From Pisolithus tinctorius (lineage: Eukaryota; Basidiomycota; Agaricomycetes; Boletales; Pisolithaceae), in contig JANFAH010000008.1 of the NCBI GenBank assembly GCA_024663395.1, positions 434,001 through 498,000 on the forward strand: a stretch of DNA of 64,000 nt, in the 5' to 3' direction. A program made the translations under genes and the position numbers. Positions 22,880 through 34,880 of the stretch are shown piece after piece (within the stretch, counting starts at the first letter, position 1; each line of letters starts with the position of its first letter). Under the pieces are notes generated by a model. The model was not told the origin of the DNA and searched no databases. It saw nothing but the letters and a program-made list of their open reading frames with translations.

Positions 22880-24333
22880 CCACCGTGAGGGATTCTGCTG
22901 TCGCTTCCAGAAGGTCGCTCAGGCGCACCGCCGAATGCACCGAACTAGAAAATTTACGCCTGCACTTTCGCAATCTCAACCTGTCAGAAGACTCCGACAT
23001 TTTCTGCCCTGTTTCACCTGTAACACTGGATCACGCGCAATTACCCACTGACATCCCATGGGTACTACCCATGATCACTCCCCCTGATATTTCGGCAGAT
23101 CAGATATCTGTCGCGTCGGATCACCTAGATCTCACTGCCCCTGATTTTCCCGGTGGCTTTATCCACTCGACTCCCTGAAGGCCCGAAACCCCACCATCAC
23201 CTTTAACACCCATCACATCATCTGATCCATCATCACCGATGCCCTCTTTTTCCTGTCTCTTTGATGCCTCCGAATCTATACCCAGACTCTCAGTTCCATC
23301 TGCCACACTGCTGCGACCACTCACTCGGTTGCAGACCACCCATCAGCCAATTAGTAACCTGCCAACGCTTCTGCCAGCTCGCTCATGCACTATACCAACT
23401 GCTTCGCACCCGCAACCAATACCCGTTCCACCTGTTACCAATCCAGCACCGCCACCACAGGTTAACCCACCAATGGCTAATCCTCAGTTTCAGATGCCGC
23501 TCTGCGGTACACAAAACTCACCTAAATTTAGCGGAGATTCTCCCGCACAGCTTCCGCAATACCTCGAAGACATCGACTTCCTTGGTACTCTCGCTGCTCT
23601 TGATGACCATGGCAAGATCAGAGCTGCAATCCGCTACGCTGACCTCGAAGAAGCCAAGGTCTGGCAAACACTTCCGGAAGCCGCTCCTGCGGCCAATGAC
23701 TGGGATGCCTTTGTAGTCGCTGTTAAGGGTTTGTACCCTGGCTGCGAGGGTGACGACCGCTATTGCCGGGCAGATCTGCAGTATCTCGTCGAAGAATATT
23801 AATCAAAGCCTATGTGGAACCAGGATGACCTCGGAGAATACCAGCGGAAATTCGCTAAGATTTCTGCCCTCCTCATTAAAACTAAAAAGCTTGCAGAGAC
23901 GAAACGGGATTCCATGTTCCTGAATGGCTTCCTGAGGGCCATCGCAGACTGTATTCGTCATCGACTCTCCATAGTCCGCACCGACCTCCACCCTGACAAT
24001 CTGTACCTGCTCGCAGAAGTTGTCAAAGCCGCCAAGTTCCTTCTGACAGGATCCGCTCTTCGTAGTGCGGTACCGACGATGGGTACCGTGGCCTCGCCAG
24101 CTGCACCTCCCTCGTCAGCTTACATGCCGCAGGTGCCACCTGCCGGTACTGTTGTTAAACAGGAATACAACTTCCAGATGCAGCCTCCACTGCAGCAATG
24201 CAGGCCCAGTTGTGGTTTCTGTGCAGACCCCAACCACTGGATGAGGATGTGCACACTCGTTGAAGTTTATATCTGCGCTGGTAAGATCATGAGAGGTACA
24301 GACAACCATCTCTATCTGGCAGATGGGAGCTGA
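22880..24333 (+). pseudogene. Y gag
   Basis: Gag polyprotein in one frame across 22,885-24,333, with stops near 23,178 and 23,802. The capsid region reads GTQNSPKFSGDSPAQL then YADLEEAKVWQTL. A Cys/His cluster C-GFC-ADPNHWMRMC lies near 24,215-24,252 in place of a zinc knuckle. The same layout is seen in the K element gag at 45,049-47,256. Confidence 0.75.
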
Positions 24334-24384
24334 ATCCCACATTTCCCTGAATGTAACTCACTGAGAGAGGCTGTTGACCGCGTC

Positions 24385-26877
24385 ATGGCTGACAGAGACC
24401 AGGCCAGTGTGCGTGCTGCGACTCCTGCTGCTCCACACAACACGGCCGTGCAAGGCAACGCCAACCTCTTCTGTGTTGCTCATCCCGAAATTGATGTGCA
24501 GTTGGAGATCCAGCCTTCTGCCTTCTTAAACACTGTCCAAGATGCCAATGAACCTGTTGCAGACTTAGCTGACCCTGACTTCCAAGCATATGTCGCTCAA
24601 GCTTGGGCTACCTACCAAGCAGATAAAGGTAACAAGGGAGCAGTCATTCCCCACGGAAAGAAAGCCTGCTTCGACAGAGTTGAAATCACAGCTCGACCCG
24701 TGGCACATCCTGCCAACCCTCCATGAGTCGACCCGTGCACAGCCACTGTTGAAGAGGAAATCATTTCCCCTGGTGTTCAAAGTTCGCGTGCCGCTCGCCA
24801 GGCATCTGAGCCCTCCACACCTGCACCAACATCCAGCACTACGAAACCATATGTTCCTCCAACTAGTCCGGCTCCGACACCCATGCGCAAGGACCCCATT
24901 CCCACGGCAATTGTTCCGTCACAGACACCGTACCCAGCAGCTCACAATCAAAACCAGTACCGTTACTCGTTCCCTCTCGAAGATGAAGCTGCACCCAAGC
25001 ATATCGTGGAGCGCGTACTCGAAACCAGCGTTGCCATGCCAGTCAAAGAATTATTTGCAGTAGCCCCAGAGTTTTGCAAACAGTTCAGAGACATCACCAT
25101 GGCGAAACGCGTCACCACAAATGAGATTGAGGTAGTTCATAGCGACGATGAAGAAGGAGTACAAGTGAATGAACTGACTGGCCGTGATCCTCAAAGAACC
25201 GCGCGCGAATACGGAGACCGTGTTATCTGTGGTGATGATGGCTCCATCGTAGCTCACCACACTCTGCTGCTCCACTGCATTGAAGCCAAGGTCCCTGGGA
25301 CCGATGTCACCATCAATTGCGCACTAGATTCCAGTTCGGAAATCATCACCATGCCCAGGTGCATTTGGGAAAAGATCGGGCTTCCATTGCGCTGCGATCA
25401 TCTCATGACTATGACGTCTGCTAACATGTCTAAAGACACTACTGTAGGCGTACTAGAGAACCTGAAACTCGACTTTGGCACTGGGCCAGTCATGCTACAG
25501 GTTCAAGTAATTGAACATGCCAACTTCGACATGCTCCTCGGACGTCCGTTCATTTGCCTTATGAGTGCGGTAACAAACGATTATCCTGACGGCGGACAGT
25601 GGATCACTCTCCGAGACCCAAACGACAGCCGCAAGTATGCTTTGCCCACGTGCCCATGGCGTGAGGGCTGTCCATGCTGCAAGTGCGGCAAGCACTGCCA
25701 TAGCCACCAAAGTATAGTCGAATGGGGTTTTTGAATATCGATGATCCACCAAACGGTCGGGGAGAGCCTACTAAAACGTCCTGTTTCCTATTTAGCCGCT
25801 GTTATCCATTCCTCAGTCCTACAGTCGCATCATTAGCCTTTACTTCAACGAACTTCTCTTCGCCTGCAGCACCCATACCACAGAACATACCCACCAGAAT
25901 ACCCTCGCCTGTTTTCGCTTTCCTCTCTTCCACTCAGACAATACTAAACCCCTCTGCTATAGCCGCATTCAGCAGCGTTTATCAACTAGATCCCACGGTT
26001 CGCACCCTCGTTTACAAGCCAGTTGCCAAGAAGGTTCAGACAGTACCTGCCCTGATGGCAGAAGAATACTGCATCGTGCACAGCCTGCCTGATGACCCAC
26101 TCGCTGGTCTCCAACCACTTCCAACCCATCCACCAGACTTTGCTCCAGGCATCTGCTTCACTGCCGAACAGGCTGCAGAACTCAACCTCGATCCTGCGGA
26201 TTGGCTTTGGCCAGAAGAACTTAGACTTGTAACTTGGCTCATTTTGGTCCATGAGCTCGCATTCGCTTGGGACATTACAGAGCATGGACACCTAGACGAA
26301 CGCTATTTTCCGCCAGTAAAGATTCCTACAATTCCGCACACACCTTGGGTCCAACGCAATATCCCTATCCTGAACACGATACATGCCCAAGTCATAGACA
26401 TGATTAAAGATTGCATCAAGTCTGGCATGTATGAACCTTCTACAGTGGCTTACCACTCCTGCTGGTTCTGCATAGTAAAGAAAGATGGAAAGTCTCTTCA
26501 TCTTGTGCATGACTTACAGCCCCTGAATGCAGTGACCATCCGCGATGCGTCCGTTCTGCCCTTCGTAGAACACCTCGCAGAATCCTTTGCTGGATACACG
26601 GTGTATGTGATGATGGACCTCTACTCCAGGTATGACCAGCACGCACTTCATGTGGATTCCCATGACCTCACCACTTTTGGTACCCCGCTCAGGCCACACC
26701 GGCTTACTACCCTGCCGCAAGGTCATGCAAACGCAGTCCAGGTATACCAGGGAGATGCTGCATTTGTTCTCCAGGATGAGATCCCACATCATACCCTGCC
26801 CTTCATAGATGACGTCCCCGTAAAATCCGAGACCACCCGCTATCAGCGCACAGATGGGTCCTATGAGACTATCCCGG
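24385..26877 (+). pseudogene. Y pro-pol, truncated within reverse transcriptase
   Basis: A gag-pol linker and a DUF4100-type segment (KHIVERVLETSVAMPVKELF, 24,997-25,056) lead to the protease (INCALDSSSEIITMP: D-S-S in place of D-S-G; MLLGRPF near 25,530). A long open frame, 25722-26882, holds the start of RT (CIVKKDGKSLHLVHDLQPLN; FIDDVPVK near 26,803). The match to K pol ends at ETIP, exactly at Z copy a. RNase H and integrase are missing. Confidence 0.8.
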
Positions 26878-28693
26878 TGTGAGTCAAAGTGAGGAATGCT
26901 GGTGAAAACCAAACAAATCCAACACAAAAGACAAATAAGAGCGAGTGGTGGTTTGCCTCTGTGGAACCTGGAGTGCAGAGAAACCTAAACATGTGGGGGG
27001 GGACTTCAAGTAGAGGGCTCCTGGCACAAGTCATTGACGAGTTACGCAGGAGAGGATGAATGAACGCTGATTGAGAAGGGGATGCTGAACAGAGCAGGGG
27101 TGTTCAGCCGAAAGGACTTGGGAGTAAATGGATTTCGATAGGACGTGCTCCTGGCGCAAGTCGATGACGAGTTACGCAGGAGTGGATGGATGACTAAACA
27201 AGAGGTTGCTGACTAAGCACTGATGATACAATGATATAAATGAAGACAGATAGACTCTTCCAAATGAGCCTCAACTGTCGACGACGAGATATGCTGAGCT
27301 GAGCCAACTTCTGGATTGCTTCTGAATTGATTCTGATTGATTGTGGGTAGCTAAGTACATGGGGGTTTATATACTGAGGGAGGAGCACAGCTTGTGACAA
27401 ACAAGGCACAAACACTTGGTAAGTAATGAGTAAGGACTGAATAATCATGATGAGTAAGCGAGAAATGAAAAGTAAGCAAGCAAAGAAGATTGGTAAGTAT
27501 TGGCAATAAATGAGTCAAGGATAGTCAAAATATCACAAAACGAGTCAAATAGAACCAGAAACTGAGTAAGCGCACTGATATCACATTAGGGGGTGACGAT
27601 GCAAGTTAGATCTTGGCGGAGACATCTCTAGATCCAAAGACGGCATGACAGATGGACGGTGTTTCCAGATAGGGAAGTATTAATTCCAGAATTGAAGGGC
27701 ATGAGTCAGGTGTCAAAAGGGGCTAGGGTGTTGGGGGTCTGTGGGGCAATGAGAGCATACGCGATCGCGTCTCCCACCCTTCCATCCTCTCAGCGAAGTT
27801 AACAAAAACTTCATGAATGGGGCTCTGATGGAGGAGGAGGAGAAGGGGGAACATCTTCTGCTGGATCTTGCAGTAAGAAGGCAAGATGCATGTCATACTC
27901 GTCATGAATGCGATCAGGGAGGCTGGAGGACAGTAGATTATACTGCAGCTGTCACAATGCAGGAAGAATGATGGACGAGACTGGAACAAAGACAGTGCAG
28001 GGAGCAGGGAGAAACGATCCATATGCTTCATCAACCGGGGAGACTGAAATGACCACATAAGACCTTTCTAACCGAGTGACAGACCTGAGGCGACCAAAGA
28101 ACGTCCTTCTGGAAGTCATACTGACAAGGAGAACACGCTGACCAAGCTGCATGGGATGAGATGGGGCTGACAACAATGGGATGAACCAGGGGGCTTCAGG
28201 ACGGAAGCTGGTGGGAATGCCTGGCAGATATACGTAGCCACTGTCTCTGGCAAATGAGACAAGCGAGATGACTGACGAAGAGGTGGCCATGATTGACGGA
28301 CCTAGCGAAATGAGTGTCTGATGGATGGAGTGCTGTAGAAATGCGCAGGGTGCGAGGATCCTCTCCAAATTTGGAAGGAAGAATCGTGGGGCTGAGCACT
28401 TTAAGCGAGCATGGGAACGGAGTCGATATCTTTGGAAATGGTGGAGATACGATGAAAACCGGAATGCCGTACACGGGCGCTAAAAACCTTTAATGCACGC
28501 TTAACTCGCTTCCTCTTTTCTCTTTAGCACTGATGACTCGTTCTTGTGCAAAGGATGACTGTTCACGTCCAACAGTCTTTCTACACATGAGGCCTTTAGT
28601 CTTCATCTGCATGCTTGGGCATTGTGCGCAACTCGTCAACGAGTTAGGCAGAGTCAGCTGTAACCATGTCCACAACACCTTTGGTGTGTGACA
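26878..28693 (-). mobile_element. Z element copy a (1.8-kb LTR-like unit with ORF)
   Basis: In element sense (minus) it runs TGTCACACACC .. GACTCACA. A TATATAAA lies on the minus strand at 27373-27366. The ORF remnant is on the minus strand at about 28,660-27,830. CpG is well kept (for example gcgatcgcgtctcccac at about 27,761), whereas copy b has caatcacatctcccac at the same place. No target duplication is found: left flank cccgg, right flank ccgtg. The insertion coincides with the loss of Y's 3' half. Confidence 0.85.
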
Positions 28694-28985
28694 CCGTGCA
28701 CATCACAAACCACTACCGCTACAAAGCACCAGGTCTCACCTTCTAGACTCGACAGTCCAAAATCCCTTGGGACGAGCAATTCGTTCCCTTCATTTTTTAT
28801 TGTTGTTATCTAAGCCATCTAGCTCGTATTTTACAGCTACTTGGACTTTTCCTACAGCGGTCTTCATCTCTGCTGACACTCCACTAGTCAGAGTTCTGTT
28901 CCTGTGTCAGACTTGCTTCCGGACCCTCCTCTAGACCTTGTTTAGCGTCGGAGTTGGTTGGAGTAGGCCTGGACTTGACACAAAT

Positions 28986-29216
28986 GAATGGTCCAGAAAC
29001 TGAAGATCCCTATGTACTGCATGGAGAGCAAGTTCAAGACCACCTCATTTACTGGAAAGGACATCGAATGGGTCACTTGCAAATGCACCCTGAAGATGGA
29101 GATCAAAGAATGCATCATATGAGTCAAGTGTTATGTTGGGCCCCTTGTTGGAAAAGAGCATGTCCTCTTGGGCATGCCTTTCTTAAAGGAATACAAACCC
29201 CACATGAACTGGGAAA
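28986..29216 (+). pseudogene. G1 protease, C-terminal part
   Basis: Continues the G1 protease after the nested block. It carries two TGA codons in frame and ends at LLGMPFLKEY. It is separated from its N-terminal half (ending at 21,604) by 7.4 kb of inserts. Confidence 0.7.
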
Positions 29217-32200
29217 CTGGTAAGATTACATGTTGGGATGACAGGTTTGTTTACCCAGAAAAAGTTAAAATTCAAGAAATATCTGTGGAGAAACCACTCT
29301 CTGAGAAATCAGAGGTGGTCATTAATAAAACAACTTTATCTACAGAACTGGAAGCTGCACAAGCTTTGACCAAGGAAGAGGTCCATCTTCCAGAATGATA
29401 TGAGAAATTTGCCAAGGTATTTGCTGAAGACGATATTCCCCTGCCAAGACATTGACCTGGCCTAGATCATGAAATAAGGCTCAAGGATGATTTCAAACCC
29501 AAAAAGGCAGCAGTATATCCTATGTCTCCTGACAAATTAAAGGTTTTAGACGAATTTCTTGATGAAAACCTAAAATGCAAAAAGATATGACCATCAATGT
29601 CACCCCAAGCAGCACTGGTGTTCTTTGTAGCAAAGAAGGATGGGAAAAAGTGGTTGATTCAAGACTACCACTATCTCAATTTGTTTACCATCCAGGACAC
29701 ACACCTGTTGCCAAATGCACAAACATTGTTCGATGAGTTGGTGGAGTCAAAGTATTATGCCAAATTTGACATTTGATGGGGCTTTACCAATCTTCAAGTA
29801 AAGGAAGGAGACGAGTGGAAAGGAGCTTTCATCATGCCCTGAGGGCTGTTCGAACCAACAGTAATGTTCTTTGGACAGTGCAACTCACCTCCTTCTTTCC
29901 AAAGATATATGGATAAGACCTTTGAACCCCAAAGAGGAAAGCAAGTCGGATACATGGACAATGTGGTAGTCCATGCCAAAACTCTGGAAGAACTTTGGAA
30001 ATGTGTCTGGGAGTTCTTGGAAATCTGTGAATGGGAAGAACTTTGGTTGAAGATCAGCAAGTGTTGTTTTGAAGCCAAAGAAGTGGAGTTCCTTGGAATG
30101 ATCATTGGGAAGGGATATATGGAGATGTCACCCATGAAGACTGATGCTATTTCCAGCTGGGAAGCCCTTGTCGATCTCATGGGGTTATGCCACTTCCTTG
30201 GCTTCTGCAACTTCTACTGTAAGTTCATCCCATCCTTCTCAAGTGTTGCATGCCCTCTGCATGACCTCACCAAGAAGGGGGTATCCTACCAATGGACCCC
30301 TGAGAGAGCAGCAGCTTTTGAAAGGCTAAAAACTTTGTTATGTTTGTCTCTGGTCCTCACTATTCCTGACTTTTCCAAGCCCTTTGCACTGTTTACCAAT
30401 GCTTCAAAACTTGGTACTGGAGCAGTGTTGGCTCAAAAAGGGACTGATGGGGAGTGGCACCCATGCTCCTACCTTTCTCAGTCTCTCATTGGCACAGAAC
30501 AGTGCTATCAGGTCTATGACTTGGAAATGTTGGCAGTCATACAGGCCCTCAAAGCCTTTTGCCTGTATCTTCTCTCACCAGTGGAACCAACTATTGTTTT
30601 CACAGACCACAAGAATCTTGAATATTATTGAGAACCCCAACAGCTCACCCCACAACAAGCACAGTGGGCTGCTACCATTCAGTCCTACCCTTTCTGGTTC
30701 TCTTGGCATGCTGGATGCCTTCAAGTCCCCACCAACACTCTGTCTTGCCAGAACTCTTCTGAAGAGCCTGCCCTGGTGGCCACAGTTCTCCCTGAGAATC
30801 TTTGGCTTTTGGAGGGGGTGGGTTCCCAAATTCGCCTTGTTTCTCCTCTCTTTTCCCTTACAAAAATACAAAAACAACTAAAAATAAATTGCCTGGCCAG
30901 AATAGGACGTCTTCCCACTCGCCTTGCTTGCTCAAAACCCAAGCCATACTCTCGCCCATCTGAGGAAAAGCCAAAGGAGAGTCTGGTCTCAAATGCTCGC
31001 CCCATGAGGGAACCCATAAAAGGAGCTAGAGGGGTATATGCCATATCTGCTGACCTGTATGAACACATCAAGAACAATACACAAAAGGATTTGACAGGTC
31101 CAGAACCAAGCAACAATGTAACAATTGAGGAAGACGGTACAAAAAGGTTCAGGACAACTTGCCTTTACATCCCCCTGGAGGATCAATGGCATTGTATGTG
31201 GTCCTACCATGACCATGAGTCAGCTGGACACCCTGGCCAAAAGGCCATGTTTGTGAAAATGAAGAAAGAGGTTTGGTGGGAAGGTATGGGAAAGGATATT
31301 AAGACTTACATGGCAGGATGTCCACTCTGCCAGACCACCAAGGTCATTACACATCCCCCCACACCTCCTGTCACCCCACATACAACCCCTAAAACTGCCT
31401 TCCCCTTCCAGCAAATCTTGATGGATCTTATTATGGATCTTCCCATCTTGGGAGAACAGAAATACGATTCCATTCTCACAGTTGTCGATCAGGGACTTAC
31501 CAAAGCTGCTTCATTCATCCTGTGTCATAAAACAATTGACTCTGTCAGGATTGCCTGGCTCTTCCATCAGTTCATTTATTCCTGATTTGGAATCCTGGAG
31601 TCAGTAATCTCAGATCACAGACCACAATTCACTTCTTTGTTTACCAAGGAGCTGTACAAAGCTATAGGGGTCAAGACAAAACTTAGTACTGGTTATCACC
31701 CTCAGACTAACGGGGAGAGTGAACAAGTTAACCAAGAAGTGGAGGGATATCTTCACCTATACTGCTTGGAATTCCCTAACTCTTGGAGCGCTAAACTACC
31801 ATCCACAGAGTTCACTCATAATTCCCACATCCACTCGGTCCACAAAATGACCCCTTTCTCCCTTATACTGGGCTACGAGCCCTCTCCATACCCAGAAAAA
31901 CGACTCACCCTGGTCCCCTTGGTGGACAAAAGATTGGAAAGGCTTGCATCATCCTGGGATGTTGCCATTCTTGCTCATAAGAAAGCACGGGAGTTGATGT
32001 GATTGCACAGCAAGGGAACCTACATTTCACCCCAAGTTGGAGACTGTGTGTGCCTTGACATCAGGCATCTTAGGATCAAAAACCAGTGTGACAAGATTGT
32101 GCCCCGACACCTCAGACCTTTCAAGGTGACTCAGGTTGTTTCACCAGTTGCTTTCCAGTTGGACTTGCCCCCTACATGGAAGGTCCATCTGGTGTTCCAT

Positions 32201-32470
32201 GCTTCTTGTATCTTTCCATTTACTGAAAATGACACTTATGGGACTGCACCCACAGCACTGCTACCCAAGTTAGTGGATGATGAAATAGAACAGGAGGTCA
32301 AGTCAATAATCAATCACAAAACTGACAGTCACAGGGGACAGCACAAGTACCTGATCAAGTGGAAAGGCTTCCTGCATTCATTGAATACATGGGAACCTGA
32401 GGAACACATAAAAGACCATGCCTCAGAAGCCCTTGAGCAGTACAAGCTTGCTCATCACCTTCAAAATTAA

Positions 32471-33847
32471 ATGGATTCCCCTTGCTCTGTCAACATGGAA
32501 AATGACTACACTGACCTCTGTGAATCCCTTTACGACCCTGCCGCTGACTTCCCTGACCTACACATCCCCCCAGTCAATGTCTATGCCCCAGCCTCTCCCC
32601 TGACAACCACCACCTGCATTCCTGACATGGACACCTCATCCCCAGTCTTGCAGTACCAATTGCTATTGCCCCCTTTCGCCCACCCTCTACGACTGTGCCC
32701 ACACCAGGGGTTCAGTGTCTGCTGAGTACCAGCACCAAAGGCCAGAGACTCCCACAGTGGAGTCAGTAACCAGTCGGGAAAGGGAAAGGGTAAGGAGACA
32801 ACTGATGATGACCCCAATAGTAGAAGAGCCATGGTCGGCAGTGCCCATGCTCCCCAATCTCCTGACATTTGCACTGCCTTCACTACCTACTCAGAAGGTG
32901 CTGGGCATGCCACCCTCGATCTCCTCACCACAGTCGCCTCTGCCAGGGATGATGAGCCACGATTACCAATCGCAGTGAGTGAATACCTGGATGTTGTTAG
33001 GGCACTTGACATCTTCCACAATGGGGACAACATTGATGGGTGCTCACCAGAACAAGTTAAGTATTTTGGGTTGCTGTCTGAGATCTACAGAGCAACAGAC
33101 GTGATTGGATGCTGTATCAGCAAAATCTGAACCCAAAAACTTAGCGGGACAGTGCCCTTGTCAGAGGTAATCATGGTGAATATGTTGGAAAGGGGCTACT
33201 CAGAGGTTTTAGAAGCAGTAACCAGAGGAGCTCACCATCATCTCATCAATCAACAGGTCAGGGAGTTCCTCGCCCTGCCTGCTTCTCAAATTCTTGATCA
33301 AATCTGACCAAGACCAGAAGAACTGGTTATTACCCTGGAACAAAAGGAAGAGAAGCAGTTGGAGGACCAATGGCGGCTGATGGAACTTGGAATGGTGGAT
33401 AGTGCGGCACTCTTTAAAGAGGTTGGTTCCTGCCTTGGAACTGGGACTCACAACTCTGCCTGGGAGACTCTATTGCAGGATGCATCATGGGCTGCTTTAC
33501 ACAAACAATACTACAATGCCATCAATTCCACCGACCCTCTGCCTTTGTCTCCCTTTGTCCCCATCCCTACAGATCAACTTCGATACTATCTCAGAGGACA
33601 GGCTAAAGTCCCTGAGGGACACCCCTTCTATGAGCATGCTTGCTTTCAGTGTCAGTACCTCGGGCACTGGTCATGCCATAATGGAAGAGGGTCCAAGTTT
33701 ACCCCCACCCTCGAGGAGCTGCCCATGCTGTCACCTGCACTGGTCTCGCTGCCTGTTGCCTCTTGCACCTGTTCCTGCATCTATACTACTCGCCAACCTC
33801 TCTCTGCCAGACCCCCTAACACTGCTTCCTTGTCCTCATGGGTCTGA
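32471..33847 (+). pseudogene. extra 3' ORF of G1 with a Cys/His knuckle-like motif
   Basis: About 1.4 kb between the chromodomain stop and the 3' LTR stays largely open in successive frames (32471-32725, 32831-33130, 33359-33847) broken by a few stops. Near the end it encodes HACFQCQYLGHWSCHN (33638-33682), close to a CX2CX4H zinc knuckle with an altered final ligand. Chromoviruses normally end at the chromodomain, so this is an accessory gene or a captured second gag-like module. I do not recognise the protein. It is decayed like the rest of G1. Confidence 0.55.
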
Positions 33848-33871
33848 GGACCTTAGGGGGGGGGGGGGTGA

Positions 33872-34560
33872 TGTTATGCCCATGTCAGGGGTCTTTCCTT
33901 TTTTGCACAAGAGTGCAAGTCATGTGTGTCACATGCCTTGTCGCATTGATTGTCCTTGCTGTGGTTGTCCTCGGTCTCAAGGCTCGTGTGGCCTTCAGAT
34001 CACTGGTGGTGGGGGTATTTCCAATACCCACTGATGCTGTGTATTCCCTGTCATTCTGACTCACTCTGCCATCCACAGTTGATGGACAGACATTTCATTT
34101 TATCTCTGACTCATTTATATTGCTTACTTGTTTCTTTGTTGCTCCAGTGTCAGGCTCCTCACTGTGCATTGATTGTGCAGCCAGTATAGCCATCATTTCC
34201 ATACTTACCCCCATCTTTGACACTGTATGACTCCTTTTCTATTTCATTGTTTACTGCTGTGGATACTTACCATTGCCTTGGTGCGACTTGTATGGTACTC
34301 ATGTCCTGAGTTATTTAAACTGTTATACCATACCCTGTATCCTCAGTTTTTCGATAGCTTGCAACTTGCCTATAATTCTTTGACCTCCTCCCTCAGTTCT
34401 CACTCATGATCTCAGAAGAACTCACTAATAAGCGAAGACCTATCCAGAGATTGTCCAAAGTAGTTGAGCCATAGGGGTAATGATAAGTTCAGCCTGTAGA
34501 CTCCCACCCTTGCCATTCATGCCTAGTCCATTTGACGAAGTCACTGGCTCAGGCATAACA
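33872..34560 (+). repeat. G1 3' LTR
   Basis: 689 bp, TGTTATG..CATAACA, followed by the atgcc duplication at 34561-34565. Confidence 0.95.
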
Positions 34561-34565
34561 ATGCC

Positions 34566-34880
34566 AAGAACCAAAAGAAGAAAAGAAGAGAAGAAGAGAG
34601 GAGACAGCTTAGAAGCAGGTGACTTTAGATCTTGTAGACCCAAATGAACTAGCTTGGAGCTAGTCTGGGGATTGAGAAATGGTACTTATACTATAGTACA
34701 TGCAGTAATGGTGAGGCATACATGAGGTCTGTGACATCATAGTGGAGCAGAACATACTAGAAGGGAGGCATGTGGTAACAGTGAGGCAAGGCCTAGACTG
34801 GAGTCCAGACCAAGTCTGAGGAGATGAGTTAAGATAAGAGATTAGATAACATGAAGAGGAAAAAGAGAAAAGGAAAAGAG
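34566..34880. other. purine-rich spacer
   Basis: GA-rich DNA (densest at 34,567-34,612) between G1 and the inverted X LTR. No coding signal. Confidence 0.4.

Larger units (their letters stand above)
22217..28856 (+). mobile_element. Gypsy element Y (DUF4100-type gag-pol), 3' half lost
   Basis: The 5' LTR is 22217-22871 (TGTGAGG..CCTACA). A primer-binding-like TGGAGCCCACCGTGAGG follows directly. Only the last ~160 bp of the 3' LTR remain (about 28,697-28,856, matching 22,711-22,871). The flanks share gcgg (22213-22216 and 28857-28860; gcggt if one base is shared). The body keeps gag, protease and part of RT, then stops exactly where Z copy a begins. CpG is plentiful, so Y is younger than G1. 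Confidence 0.85.
21605..28980 (+). mobile_element. solo LTR X (about 732 bp without inserts), split by element Y
   Basis: The X sequence is 21605-22216 plus 28861-28980. It begins TGTCATGACTG and ends GGACTTGACA, and is flanked by the duplication caaat (21600-21604 and 28981-28985). It matches the inverted copy at 34881-35614 over its whole length. A TATAAAA lies at 22009-22015. X is inserted in the protease region of G1, and the split part holds Y. Unlike G1, X is rich in CpG. Confidence 0.9.
21416..32470 (+). pseudogene. G1 pol (protease, RT, RNase H, integrase, chromodomain), interrupted by nested elements
   Basis: The protease starts before 21,604 (ACIDSGTEVSLIS, catalytic D-S-G) and resumes after the nested block at 28,986, ending with LLGMPFLKEYKPHMNWE. 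The reverse transcriptase is at about 29,390-30,100; its catalytic box reads YMDN instead of Y-x-D-D. RNase H follows, with FTDHKNLEYY near 30,600. The integrase has an HHCC finger (GHPGQKAM..CPLCQTT, 31,220-31,335) and YHPQTNGESEQVNQ near 31,697. The chromodomain (HKYLIKWKGFLHSLNTWEPE, 32,340-32,400) marks a chromovirus. At least five TGA stops sit where Arg is expected. Confidence 0.9.
19056..34560 (+). mobile_element. Ty3/Gypsy chromovirus G1, complete but decayed and carrying nested elements
   Basis: Two LTRs of identical length (689 bp: 19056-19744 and 33872-34560) begin TGTTATG and end CATAACA. The element is flanked by a 5-bp duplication, atgcc, at 19051-19055 and 34561-34565. A G-run polypurine tract (about 33,855-33,869) precedes the 3' LTR. 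Order inside: gag, protease, (nested X/Y/Z), reverse transcriptase, RNase H, integrase, chromodomain, then an extra 3' ORF. All coding parts carry TGA stops, mostly where Arg is expected, and CpG is rare. The net element without inserts is about 8.1 kb. Confidence 0.95.

Noticed and set aside
21605..28980. X as a complete retrotransposon with two LTRs
   Set aside because: The two X parts add up to a single LTR (about 732 bp) matching the solo copy at 34881-35614; the material between is Y.
33855..33869. Long G run as a possible G-quadruplex or assembly error
   Set aside because: Its place directly before the 3' LTR fits the polypurine tract.
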